Source: CAXMST01 sp963700785
Lineage (GTDB): Bacteria; Actinomycetota; Thermoleophilia; Solirubrobacterales; 70-9
Direction of reading: 5' to 3'
Assembly: GCA_963700785.1 (NCBI GenBank)
Contig: CAVOYZ010000004.1
Span: 1 to 64,000 of the forward strand
DNA length: 64,000 nucleotides
In this document: positions 25,900 through 33,856 of the stretch, one piece after another
Numbering within the stretch: the first letter of the stretch is position 1
How the letters are laid out: the number at the start of each line of letters is the position of its first letter
Notes under the pieces: generated by a model
The model's database searches: none
Seen by the model: the letters and a program-made list of their open reading frames with translations, nothing else
Told to the model about the DNA's origin: nothing
Translations under genes and position numbers: made by a program

Positions 25900-27407
25900 T
25901 AGCTCGACTCCGGCCGGTCCCGCATCGACAGCGCCGCGAGCACGTGTTGCTCGCCGACGCCGTCCGAGACATCGGCGTCGGCGAAGGTCCGGGCGACCCG
26001 TAGGGTTCGTGCCCAGCCGCGACCGCTGAGCGCGTAGCGTCGCTGGGCGAGCCGCATCGCCCGCAGACCGTCGCGATCGAGTGCGGCGGTGCGCCGCAGC
26101 TCGTCGCCGTCGCAGTCCGCGTTGGTCCGGCCGTCGCCGAGGCGTGCCGCCTGGCGCTCACGGACCGCGATCACGCGACCGCGGACCGCGGCGGAGCCCT
26201 CGGGGCGGTCACCGGCGAGCGCATCGGCATCGGGCTGGCCCAGCGAGAGCGTGATGTCGATCCGGTCGGCCAGGGCGCCGCTGAGCCGGGCGCCGTAGCG
26301 CCGGACCTGCTCGGGGCTGCAGCTGCACCGCGGATCGGACTCCCCGCGCCCGCACGGGCAGGGGTTGGCGGCGGCTATCAGCTGAAAGCGGGCGGGGAAC
26401 CTGAGCGCGCCGCGGGCGCGCGCGATCGTCACCTCGCCGGACTCGAGCGGCTGCCGGAGGGCCTCGAGGGCCGCCCGCGGGAACTCCGCGATCTCGTCCA
26501 GAAACAGCACACCGCGGTGGGCGAGGCTGATCTCGCCGGGACGGGGCGGGGTCCCACCGCCGACCAGCCCGGCCGGCGAGATCGTGTGGTGAGGGGCGCG
26601 AAAGGGCCGCACGAGGCGGCTGCGGCGGGTGCGCGTCGCGCCCGCCACGCCCGCCACCCTGGCCACCTCGATCGCCTCCGCGGCCCCGAGCGGCGGCAGG
26701 ATCGACGGCAGCCGCCGTGCCGCGAGCGACTTGCCCGAGCCGGGCGGCCCGACGACGAGCAGGCTGTGGCCGCCGGCAGCGGCGATCTCGAGGCCGCGCC
26801 GGAGCGCCGGCTGGCCCCGCAGCTCGGCGAGATCGGGCTGCCCGGGGTCGGGCCGCTCCAGCTCGCCCTCGGGGCCGTCGGGCCCCGGATCCGCGATCTC
26901 ACCGCGGGCGAGCGCCGCGAGCCCCGAGAGCGAGTCGAGCGGCGCAACGCCGATCCCGTCGATCAGCGCGGCCTCGGCATGGTCGACCGCCGGCACCGCG
27001 ATCCCCGGGGCGCCGTTGGAGCGCGCTGCATCGGCCATCGCCAGGGCGCCGCGGACGCTGCGCAGCCGCCCGTCTAGCGCGAGCTCCCCGGCGAGGGCCC
27101 AGTCGCGCAGCAGGGTCGCGGGAAGCTGGCCGGACGCCACCAGAATCGCCGCCGCGATCGCGAGGTCGAAGCCGGGCCCGGCCTTGCGCAGGTCCGAGGG
27201 CGCGAGGCTGACCGTGATCCGGCGCAACGGGAACTCGAAGCCGCAGTTGACGATTGCGGCCCGGACCCGCTCGCGGGACTCACGAACCGCTGCATCCGGC
27301 AGCCCGACGACCGAGAACGACGGCAGACCCCGATTGATGTCGACCTCGGCATCGACGGGCACCGCGTCGACGCCGACGATCGCGAATGTCCGGGCAACGG
27401 CGAGCAC
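25899..27407 (-). CDS. comM: Mg-chelatase-like AAA+ ATPase ComM/YifB
   Basis: 502 residues. The N-terminal LonC-like domain has VDINRGLPSFSVVGLPDAAV. The AAA+ core has Walker A GPPGSGKS, Walker B GVLFLDEIAEF and sensor AAANPCPCG, followed by a Cys pair in ESDPRCSCSPE. ComM helicases extend heteroduplex during natural transformation. Together with dprA this suggests retained competence functions, though both genes are also widespread in non-competent actinobacteria. Confidence 0.93.
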   Translation of the reverse strand: MLAVARTFAIVGVDAVPVDAEVDINRGLPSFSVVGLPDAAVRESRERVRAAIVNCGFEFPLRRITVSLAPSDLRKAGPGFDLAIAAAILVASGQLPATLLRDWALAGELALDGRLRSVRGALAMADAARSNGAPGIAVPAVDHAEAALIDGIGVAPLDSLSGLAALARGEIADPGPDGPEGELERPDPGQPDLAELRGQPALRRGLEIAAAGGHSLLVVGPPGSGKSLAARRLPSILPPLGAAEAIEVARVAGVAGATRTRRSRLVRPFRAPHHTISPAGLVGGGTPPRPGEISLAHRGVLFLDEIAEFPRAALEALRQPLESGEVTIARARGALRFPARFQLIAAANPCPCGRGESDPRCSCSPEQVRRYGARLSGALADRIDITLSLGQPDADALAGDRPEGSAAVRGRVIAVRERQAARLGDGRTNADCDGDELRRTAALDRDGLRAMRLAQRRYALSGRGWARTLRVARTFADADVSDGVGEQHVLAALSMRDRPESS

Positions 27408-27604
27408 CGCCGCAAGCTAAGGGCGGCGGAGTCGCCTTTGGGACCCGGCCTGTACCGATTGCCGCGCCGAAGTGGGCCGGGTCGATCACCGAGCCCGGTC
27501 GTGCTGCGGGTCGCAATCCCCAATCCGCTCGCAAGTCGGGACTGGACACGGAGACGCGAGTTGGCTTCACCCACTCGTCCGCCCGATGCAGTCAGGCTCG
27601 GGCA

Positions 27605-28012
27605 GTGAGCCGATCCAGAGAGCCCGCTGCGACAGGGGCGGCCCGGCCGGCCGGCGTCGGCGAGGCCGGCGAGAGCGCCGCGGCCGCGCACCTGCAGGCC
27701 CGCGGTTGGCGCCTGCTTGCGCGCAATGCCCGGACCCGCTGGGGCGAGCTGGACATCGTCGCGCTCGACGGGGCGACGCTCGTGTTCATCGAGGTCAAGG
27801 CCCGCCGGGGCGGCGGTCCGGGATCGGCGGAGCTGGCGCTGGAGTCGATCGGCCCGCGCAAGCGGGTCCAGGTCCGGCGGCTGGCCCGCGCATGGCTGGC
27901 CGGGCCCGCGAACCCCGGCGGCTACCGCGAGATTCGCTTCGACGCGATCGGGGTCAGCATCGGGCCCTCGCTCCGGGCGAACGCCATCCGGCACCTGCGG
28001 GCGGCGTTCTGA
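27605..28012 (+). CDS. UPF0102/YraN family nuclease-like protein
   Basis: 135 residues from GTG 27605. The YraN core is clear: GESAAAAHLQARGWRLLARNARTRWGELDIVALDG, then LVFIEVKARRG, matching the E...D...ExK pattern of restriction-endonuclease-like folds. The biological role is unsettled. It commonly sits near rnhB, as here, where the two genes converge. Confidence 0.9.
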   Translation: MSRSREPAATGAARPAGVGEAGESAAAAHLQARGWRLLARNARTRWGELDIVALDGATLVFIEVKARRGGGPGSAELALESIGPRKRVQVRRLARAWLAGPANPGGYREIRFDAIGVSIGPSLRANAIRHLRAAF

Positions 28013-28028
28013 TCGACGCGGAGAGCGC

Positions 28029-28829
28029 TCAGGCTCCTAGCTCGAGCTGGCTGTACGCGGTCGAGGCGAACGAGCGGCGGTGCAGGTCGCTGATCCCGTT
28101 GCGGGAGATCGCATCACGGTGCTCGGGCGTGCTGTAGCCGACGTTGCCGCCGAAGTCCCAGCCGGGGTACTCGCCGTCGGCCCTCCGCATGTAGCGGTCG
28201 CGGGTGACCTTGGCGACGACCGAGGCGGCCGCGATCGCCGCGCTGCGTGAGTCCCCTCCAACCACCGGCTGATGGGGGACCGCGCACCGGGAGCCGAGCG
28301 GGAAGCCGTCGCTGAGGCACTTCGCCCCGGGCACCGCGACCCGACCGAGGCAGTCGGCGAGGGCCTGCAGGTTGGTCACGTGCAGGCCCCGCGCGTCGAT
28401 CCCGGCGGCGCAGCGGGCGGTGACGACGACCCGCTCGGCGGCGGCGACGACCGCCGGGTACAGCGCTTCCCGCTCCTCCGGGGTCTTGCGCTTCGAGTCA
28501 TCGAGGCCGGCGAGCGACCTGCGCTCGGCCGCTCCGAGCCGCTCGTAGTCGAGCAGCACGGCCGCTGCCACCAGCGGCCCGGCGAGACAGCCCCGCCCAG
28601 CCTCATCGGCCCCGGCAACGAATCGGCAGCCGAACTCGCGATCGAAGCGGAACAGCCACCTCGTCCGGCGTCCGTCCGCCCGCCTCTTGCGGCGCCGCCG
28701 GGTCCCGCCGGGCGCCGCCGAGCTAGAAGAGGTTGATCCGGTTGGGGGGCCAGTAGGTGGCAAAGGCCTTGCCGATGATCCAGTCCTCGGGGACGGGTCC
28801 CCAGAAACGGCTGTCGTCGCTGCGGCCAC
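28029..28829 (-). CDS. rnhB: Ribonuclease HII
   Basis: RNase HII motifs: FVAGADEAGRGCLAGPLVAAAV (the DEAGRG active site), GLDDSKRKTPEEREAL, and SAAIAAASVVAKVTRDR with the later Asp. It removes ribonucleotides from DNA. The fold begins about residue 55, yet no ATG/GTG/TTG lies between the lepB stop (28723) and that point. The start is therefore inside lepB (GTG 28829 or TTG 28763), giving an overlap of 41-107 bp, or is a CTG near 28655. The ~50 extra residues look like a frame shadow of lepB. Confidence 0.88.
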   Translation of the reverse strand: MAAATTAVSGDPSPRTGSSARPLPPTGPPTGSTSSSSAAPGGTRRRRKRRADGRRTRWLFRFDREFGCRFVAGADEAGRGCLAGPLVAAAVLLDYERLGAAERRSLAGLDDSKRKTPEEREALYPAVVAAAERVVVTARCAAGIDARGLHVTNLQALADCLGRVAVPGAKCLSDGFPLGSRCAVPHQPVVGGDSRSAAIAAASVVAKVTRDRYMRRADGEYPGWDFGGNVGYSTPEHRDAISRNGISDLHRRSFASTAYSQLELGA

Positions 28830-29337
28830 GGTTGTCGCCCATCATGAAGTAGTGGCCGGGTGGAATCGTGATCTGCTCAGGAAGATTGCAGCCGCCGCCG
28901 GGACCGCGGCACGGGTTGATGAAGTCCTCCTTGGCCTGCACACCGTTGACGACCGGGTGGCCGTCGCTGATGCTCAAGGTGTCCCCCGGCCCGGCCACGA
29001 CCCGCTTGATGAAGTTCGTCTCCGACCTCTGATCGACGGGCGCCGGGCATGCCTCGTCGGGCTGCTTCGGGGCGCCGCAGGTCGGGCCCGCGCCGTCGGC
29101 GCCGATCGGCGGGTTGAAGACGACGATGTCGCCGATCGAAGGACTGCCGACGTGGTAGCTCATCCGGTTGACCAGCACCCGCTGGTTGATCTCGAGGGTT
29201 GGGATCATCGAGCCGGACGGGATCTGAAACGGCTTCACGACGTATGCCTGGATCAGCAGCGCCAGGCCGATAGCGAAGGCGACGATCGCGACCAGCTCGA
29301 CGAAGGCGCCGGCGGTGGATTTTGGCCGCGGGATCAG
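28723..29337 (-). CDS. lepB: Signal peptidase I, probable CTG start
   Basis: The catalytic Ser is in IPSGSMIPTL, the general-base Lys in NFIKRVVAGPGD, and GHYFMMGDNRGRSDDSRFWGPV is the C-terminal box. It cleaves signal peptides at the membrane. The transmembrane anchor FVELVAIVAFAIGLALLIQAYV lies upstream of the first normal start (GTG 29238), in the same open frame, which is closed by TGA at 29341-29343. The only candidate that includes the anchor is CTG 29337, with GGGGA seven bases before it. That gives 204 residues, normal for the family. Confidence 0.88.
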   Translation of the reverse strand: MIPRPKSTAGAFVELVAIVAFAIGLALLIQAYVVKPFQIPSGSMIPTLEINQRVLVNRMSYHVGSPSIGDIVVFNPPIGADGAGPTCGAPKQPDEACPAPVDQRSETNFIKRVVAGPGDTLSISDGHPVVNGVQAKEDFINPCRGPGGGCNLPEQITIPPGHYFMMGDNRGRSDDSRFWGPVPEDWIIGKAFATYWPPNRINLF

Positions 29338-29357
29338 GGATCAGTCCCCGCCGGCTC

Positions 29358-30128
29358 TCAGCGGCCCTGCTCGGGCGCCTCGTCCTCGGCGGCGTCCCCC
29401 TCGGATCCGCCCGCCTGATCAGCCTCCCCTGCCTCAGCCTCACCGGCCTCGGTCTCGTCTGCCTCGGCCTCACCTGCCTCGGTCTCGTCTGCCTCGGCCT
29501 CCACTGCCTCGGCCTCGCCGGCCTCCGCCTCGACTTGATCGGCTCCCTGCTCGGCGGCGTCGGCCTGCTCGGGCTCGCTGTCGCCCCCGTCCGCCGCGGG
29601 CTCAGCTGCCTCGGCCTCGCCGGCCTCGGGGGTCGGCGCCGCGTCGGCAGCCTCGGTGCCCTCCCCGGCGCTCGCGTCCCCCTCGCCCTCGGCCTCGGTT
29701 ACCTCGACTTCGGCCTCGACCTGGCTCGTCCCCTCGGCGTCGACCGCGCCGACCGCCTCGGTGTCGAGAACCTCGTCGGCGATACCCCAGCGCCGCTCCG
29801 CGACGCGGGCGGCCTTGCCGACGCGATCCCGCAGGTAGTAGAGCTTCGCCCGGCGCACAGCGCCCCGGGCGGCGATCTCCAGTTGCTCGATCTTCGGGGA
29901 ATGCAGCGGGAAAGTCCGCTCGACGCCGACGCCGAACGACTGCTTGCGGACCGTGAAGGTCTCGCGGGCGCCGCTGCCCTGGCGCTTGATCACGACGCCC
30001 TCGAAAACCTGAGTACGGGTGCGAGCGCCCTCGATCACCTGAAAGTGGACCCGCACGCGATCCCCTGCTCCGAACCGCGGGACCCGGCGAAGCTGGTCGC
30101 TCTCGATGCTCTGGATGATGGTGCTCAT
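29358..30128 (-). CDS. rplS: 50S ribosomal protein L19 with long acidic tail
   Basis: Residues 1-115 are an ordinary L19: FGAGDRVRVHFQVIEG, TRTQVFEGVVIKRQG, GVGVERTFPLHSPKIEQLEI and KLYYLRDRVGKAARV. L19 sits at the interface of the ribosomal subunits. A tail of about 140 residues follows, almost only Glu, Ala, Asp and Gly, containing tandem DETEAGEAEA units. It nearly doubles the protein's length and must be disordered and highly negative. The gene has its own leader with a terminator-like hairpin. Confidence 0.95.
   Translation of the reverse strand: MSTIIQSIESDQLRRVPRFGAGDRVRVHFQVIEGARTRTQVFEGVVIKRQGSGARETFTVRKQSFGVGVERTFPLHSPKIEQLEIAARGAVRRAKLYYLRDRVGKAARVAERRWGIADEVLDTEAVGAVDAEGTSQVEAEVEVTEAEGEGDASAGEGTEAADAAPTPEAGEAEAAEPAADGGDSEPEQADAAEQGADQVEAEAGEAEAVEAEADETEAGEAEADETEAGEAEAGEADQAGGSEGDAAEDEAPEQGR
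29431..29490 (-). repeat. Two tandem 30-bp units in the rplS tail
   Basis: 29431-29460 and 29461-29490 are near-identical 30-bp units, each encoding the decapeptide AGEAEADETE in one register. Weaker Glu/Ala units extend on both sides. The acidic tail has therefore probably grown by repeat duplication and may vary in length between strains. Confidence 0.7.
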
Positions 30129-30161
30129 GGGGATAGCCCTCGGCGGGCTGCCGCCGGGCGG
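30129..30161 (-). promoter_or_regulatory. Hairpin over the rplS ribosome binding site
   Basis: On the minus strand GCCC-GGCGG, loop CAGC, CCGCC-(GA)-GGGC forms a stable stem 10 bases before the rplS ATG. The likely Shine-Dalgarno GAGGG lies in its 3' arm, so folding would block initiation. This fits translational control by L19 or another factor; it is an inference from structure alone. Confidence 0.45.
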
Positions 30162-30193
30162 AAAAAAACGCGCGTGCCGGCCGGGCCCGCGCG
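30162..30193 (-). terminator. Intrinsic terminator/attenuator in the rplS leader
   Basis: Read on the minus strand, CGCGCG-G-GCC, loop CGGCC, GGC-A-CGCGCG is followed at once by seven T residues. This is a standard intrinsic terminator placed between trmD and rplS, directly before the second hairpin. T runs are otherwise absent in this GC-rich window. It could end the ffh-trmD transcript or act as an attenuator for rplS. Confidence 0.7.
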
Positions 30194-30215
30194 AGACGGA
30201 AATAGTAGCGGAAGG

Positions 30216-30884
30216 TCAGCCGCTCTCGGAATCGCGCTCGCGGCTGCGCTCCAGCCGCCAGGAGCGGATCGCGGCGTGATCGCCCGACAGCAGGACCTCC
30301 GGCACGCCCCACCCCCGATAGCTGGGCGGCCGGGTGTAGTGGGGATACTCGGGAGCGCCGCCGAGGGCCTCCGAGTAGGACTCCTCGAGGGCGCTGGCGG
30401 CATGGCCTAGCGCCCCCGGGAGCTTCCTCAGGACCGCATCGGCGATCACCATCGCCGCCAACTCGCCCCCGGCGAGCACGTAGCGCCCGATCGAGATCGC
30501 GTCGTCGGCGATCTGATCGCGGACCCGCTCGTCGATCCCCTCGTAGCGACCACAGAGCAGCGCGAGATGCGGCTCCTCCGCGAGCTCGTTCGCAACCCGG
30601 TCGTCGAACAGCCGGCCGGAGGGCGTCAGCACGACCACCCGCGGCCTCCTCCCCGACTGGCCGTAGGCAACCTCGAGCGCGCGATCGACCACGTCGACCC
30701 GCATCACCATCCCGGCGCCGCCCCCGTAGGGCGAGTCGTCGACCTGGCCGGCGCCGAGCGGGGTCGTCTCACGGTAGTTGAGGCAGCGCAGCTCCGAGCC
30801 GGCGGCGAGCGCGTTACCCACGTGTCGCTGCTCGGAGAACCATCCGAACCACTCGGGAAACAGCGTGAAGATGTCGATCCGCAT
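30216..30884 (-). CDS. trmD: tRNA (guanine-N1)-methyltransferase TrmD
   Basis: 222 residues of the SPOUT trefoil-knot family: MRIDIFTLFPEWF, DDSPYGGGAGMVMRVD, LLCGRYEGIDERV, SIGRYVLAGGELAAMV and the C-terminal YTRPPSYRGWGVPEVLLSGDH. It makes m1G37 in tRNAs including tRNA-Pro, which prevents +1 frameshifting. It follows khpA with a 16-bp gap, where rimM is usually found. Confidence 0.95.
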   Translation of the reverse strand: MRIDIFTLFPEWFGWFSEQRHVGNALAAGSELRCLNYRETTPLGAGQVDDSPYGGGAGMVMRVDVVDRALEVAYGQSGRRPRVVVLTPSGRLFDDRVANELAEEPHLALLCGRYEGIDERVRDQIADDAISIGRYVLAGGELAAMVIADAVLRKLPGALGHAASALEESYSEALGGAPEYPHYTRPPSYRGWGVPEVLLSGDHAAIRSWRLERSRERDSESG

Positions 30885-30900
30885 CTGGCGGCGCGTGATC

Positions 30901-31131
30901 TCAGTCGAGGATGTCGACGATCACACGATGATCGTCGCGGGTCCCGACCGCGCGGGCCACGGTCCTGATCGCGTTCGCGATCCGGCCGCCGCGGCCGATC
31001 ACCCGCCCGAGGTCGTCATCCGCAACGGTCACCTCGAGCACCAGGTCGCCATCCTCGTCGAACTCCTCGACCTCGACGGCATCGGGATCCTCGACCAGAC
31101 TGCGAACCAGGAACTCGACCAGCTCACGCAT
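30901..31131 (-). CDS. khpA: KH-domain RNA-binding protein KhpA
   Basis: 76 residues, all KH domain, with the RNA-binding loop GRVIGRGGRIANAIRTV. KhpA pairs with KhpB and binds many RNAs. Its place between rpsP and trmD is the usual one in Gram-positive bacteria. It is separated from rpsP by only 12 bp. Confidence 0.93.
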   Translation of the reverse strand: MRELVEFLVRSLVEDPDAVEVEEFDEDGDLVLEVTVADDDLGRVIGRGGRIANAIRTVARAVGTRDDHRVIVDILD

Positions 31132-31143
31132 CGCGTTGCCGGG

Positions 31144-31398
31144 CTACCGGCCGGTGACCTCGACGCCCTCGATGCGCAGCAGCTTGGCGACCGTCCGGGA
31201 CGGCTGGGCCCCGTGCTCGATCCAGTGCGTGGCCCGCTCGGCGTCGAGCGTGATCTGGGACGGATCCGTCTGCGGGTTGTAGCTGCCGATCGTCTCGATC
31301 GTCCGTCCGTCGCGCGGCGAGCGCTTGTCGGCGACGACGATTCGCCAGATCGGGTTGTTCCGCGAACCCGCGCGTCTGAGTCTGATTCGTACTGCCAT
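31144..31398 (-). CDS. rpsP: 30S ribosomal protein S16
   Basis: 84 residues with the S16 signature MAVRIRLRRAGSRNNPIWRIVVADKRSPRDGRTIETIGSYNP interrupted only by normal substitutions, and WIEHGAQPSRTVAKLL. It is a 30S assembly protein. It lies 27 bp after ffh in the same operon. Confidence 0.97.
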   Translation of the reverse strand: MAVRIRLRRAGSRNNPIWRIVVADKRSPRDGRTIETIGSYNPQTDPSQITLDAERATHWIEHGAQPSRTVAKLLRIEGVEVTGR

Positions 31399-31425
31399 GG
31401 GAGCGGCTCGGCAGGTTACAGGTAA

Positions 31426-32781
31426 CTAACGGCGGCGTCCCGCCCCCATCTGCCCCCGCAGCAGGGCCTCGGGGTTCGGCATCTTGCCCGACGCGACCTG
31501 CTTCATCACCTTGCGCATCTGGTCGAACTGCTTGGTCAGCTGCTTGACCGCCTGCACGTTGGTCCCCGACCCGGCCGCGATCCGTCGGCGGCGCGAGCCG
31601 CGGATCACCTCCGGGCTGCGGCGCTCCTCCGGCGTCATCGAGAGGATGATCGCCTCGAGACGGTCGAGCTCGCGGTCGTCGATGTTGGCCCCGCGCAGCT
31701 CCTTCATCGCCTTGCCCATGCCCGGCATCATCCCCAGCACGCTGGTCAGCGGACCCATCTTCCGAACCTGCTTGAGCTGCTTGAGGAAGTCCTCGAGCGT
31801 GAACTCGTCGCGGCGCATCTTGCGCTCCAGGTCCTCGGCATCGGAGAGATCGAGCTCCTTCTCGGCCTTCTCGATCAGCGAGAGGACATCGCCCATCCCG
31901 AGGATCCGCTGCGCCATCCGATCGGGGTGGAAGCGCTCGAGCTGATCGAGCTTCTCGCCGGTCGAGGCGTAGAGGATCGGCTTGCCGGTAACCGCCTTGA
32001 CCGAAAGGGCGGCGCCGCCGCGCGCGTCACCGTCGAGCTTGGTCATGACGACGCCGTCGAACTCGGTCGCCGCGGCGAACTGCTCGGCGACGTTGACGGC
32101 GTCCTGACCGGTCATCGCATCGACCGCGAGCAGCACGTCATGGGGGCGAGTCCGCTTCTTGATCTCGACCAGCTGGTCCATCAGCTCCTCGTCGACGTGC
32201 AGGCGTCCGGCGGTATCGATGATCAGCGCGTCGAGGCCGTCTGATTTGGCCTGCCCCAGCGCCCATTCGGCGATGTCGACCGGATCTCGCTCGACCCCCT
32301 GTGAGTAGACGGTCGCGCCGGCCTGCCGGCCGAGCCGCTCGAGCTGCTCGACGGCAGCCGGGCGCTGCGTGTCGCAGGCAGCGACGGCAACGCTCTTGCC
32401 CTCACCCCCGAGGTGCTGGGCGAGCTTCGCGGTCGCGGTCGTCTTGCCGGAGCCCTGCAGGCCCGCCATCAGGATCACCGTCGGACCGCTCGAGGCGAGG
32501 GCGAGATCGCGGCCGGCGCCGCCCATCAACTCGGTCAGCTGCTCGTTGACGACCTTGACCACCATCTGCCCGGGGTCCAGCGACTCCAGCACCCCGGCCC
32601 CGATCGCCTTCTCCCGCACGTCGGCGACGAACTGCTTCGTCACCTTGAAGTTGACGTCCGCCTCGAGCAGCGCCAGGCGAATCTCGCGCATCGCCTTGTC
32701 GACGTCGTCCTCGCTCAGCTTCCCGCGCGAGCGCAGATCCGACATCGTGCCCTGCAGGCGCTCTGAGAGCTGGTCGAACAT
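31426..32781 (-). CDS. ffh: Signal recognition particle protein Ffh
   Basis: 451 residues. N domain, then the GTPase with GLQGSGKTTTTAK-type P loop (residues ~107-117), DTAGRLHVDEELM and TKLDGDARGG, then the Met-rich M domain with KMGPLTSVLGMMPGMGKAMKEL that binds SRP RNA. With FtsY (next gene upstream) it targets membrane proteins to the translocon. No SRP RNA gene is recognisable in the window. Confidence 0.97.
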   Translation of the reverse strand: MFDQLSERLQGTMSDLRSRGKLSEDDVDKAMREIRLALLEADVNFKVTKQFVADVREKAIGAGVLESLDPGQMVVKVVNEQLTELMGGAGRDLALASSGPTVILMAGLQGSGKTTATAKLAQHLGGEGKSVAVAACDTQRPAAVEQLERLGRQAGATVYSQGVERDPVDIAEWALGQAKSDGLDALIIDTAGRLHVDEELMDQLVEIKKRTRPHDVLLAVDAMTGQDAVNVAEQFAAATEFDGVVMTKLDGDARGGAALSVKAVTGKPILYASTGEKLDQLERFHPDRMAQRILGMGDVLSLIEKAEKELDLSDAEDLERKMRRDEFTLEDFLKQLKQVRKMGPLTSVLGMMPGMGKAMKELRGANIDDRELDRLEAIILSMTPEERRSPEVIRGSRRRRIAAGSGTNVQAVKQLTKQFDQMRKVMKQVASGKMPNPEALLRGQMGAGRRR

Positions 32782-32822
32782 CGGCCCGGAGATTAGGCGA
32801 TCCCGGGGCCGCCTCCGCGCCG

Positions 32823-33827
32823 CTAGGCGCCGAGCAGGGCGGACGCGAACTCGGTCGCGTCGAACGGCCGCAGGTCCTCGATCCCCTCGCCGACGCCGAT
32901 CAGCTTCACGGGAATGCCGAGCTCGCCGGCGATCGCCAGCGCGATGCCGCCCTTGGCGGTCCCGTCGAGCTTGGTCAGCGCGACGCCGTCCACCGACACC
33001 GCCTCGCCGAAGACCTTCGCCTGCCGCAGGCCGTTCTGGCCGGTCGTCGAGTCGACCACGATCAGGGTCTCGGCCGGACCCCCTCCGAGCCGCTTCTCGA
33101 TCACCCGGTTGACTTTCGCCAGCTCTTCCATCAGATCGCTGCGCGTGTGTAGCCGGCCGGCCGTGTCGGCGAGCACGACATCGACTCCACGGGCCTGAGC
33201 CTTGGCGATCGCGTCGAAGATCACGGCTCCCGAGTCCTGCCCGGTCTCGGCCTTGACGATCTCACAGCCGGCGCGCTCCGCCCAGGTGCTGAGCTGCTCG
33301 ACCGCTGCGGCCCGATAGGTGTCGCCGGCCGCCATCAGCACCGACAGGCCCATCTCCGAGAGCCGGTGCGCGAGCTTGCCGATCGTGGTCGTCTTGCCGC
33401 TGCCGTTGACCCCGACCACGAGGACCACGGCTGGGCGGTCGCGGAGATCGATCCTCGGGCTCCCGACCTCCGCGAGCTCGGCCAGCAGCTCGATCAGCCG
33501 AGCGCGCGCCGCCTCGCCGCCCTCGACCCTGCCCGCCTCGACCTCGGCCTCGAGCCTGCCGACGACCTGCGCCGTGGTCGTCGCACCGACGTCGGCCATG
33601 ATCAGCGCCTCCTCGAGCCGCTCCCAGGTCTCGGCGTCGAGCGTCTCGAACAGGGACGAGCCGATCTCCGCGCTGAGCGCCTCACGACTCGCTGCGAGGT
33701 TCTCCCGCAGCCGCCGCAAGAGGCCGCCGCGGCGCGGCGCCGATCCGTCTCCCTCAGGCTCCGCATCCGCGGGCGGCTCGGGGAGCTCGCCCCCGACCTC
33801 GATCAGCTCCGTCCAGCTCGTCGGCAT
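32823..33827 (-). CDS. ftsY: Signal recognition particle receptor FtsY
   Basis: 334 residues. A short acidic A region is followed by the N domain (about 40-115) and the G domain with GVNGSGKTTTIGK, the DTYRAAAVEQL insertion box, DTAGRLHTRSDLM and TKLDGTAKGG. It receives SRP-ribosome complexes at the membrane. It is 29 bp after smc. Confidence 0.96.
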   Translation of the reverse strand: MPTSWTELIEVGGELPEPPADAEPEGDGSAPRRGGLLRRLRENLAASREALSAEIGSSLFETLDAETWERLEEALIMADVGATTTAQVVGRLEAEVEAGRVEGGEAARARLIELLAELAEVGSPRIDLRDRPAVVLVVGVNGSGKTTTIGKLAHRLSEMGLSVLMAAGDTYRAAAVEQLSTWAERAGCEIVKAETGQDSGAVIFDAIAKAQARGVDVVLADTAGRLHTRSDLMEELAKVNRVIEKRLGGGPAETLIVVDSTTGQNGLRQAKVFGEAVSVDGVALTKLDGTAKGGIALAIAGELGIPVKLIGVGEGIEDLRPFDATEFASALLGA

Positions 33828-33856
33828 CGACCGCGCAGGCTACCCGGGCGGCGGGC

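Noticed and set aside
29431..29520. CRISPR-like or satellite repeat
   Set aside because: The repeat is in frame within the rplS tail, has no spacers and is explained by a Glu/Ala decapeptide repeat.
31399..31425. GTTAC-AG-GTAAC hairpin between ffh and rpsP as a terminator
   Set aside because: Five base pairs with no T run, in the middle of a tightly spaced operon; too weak to call.
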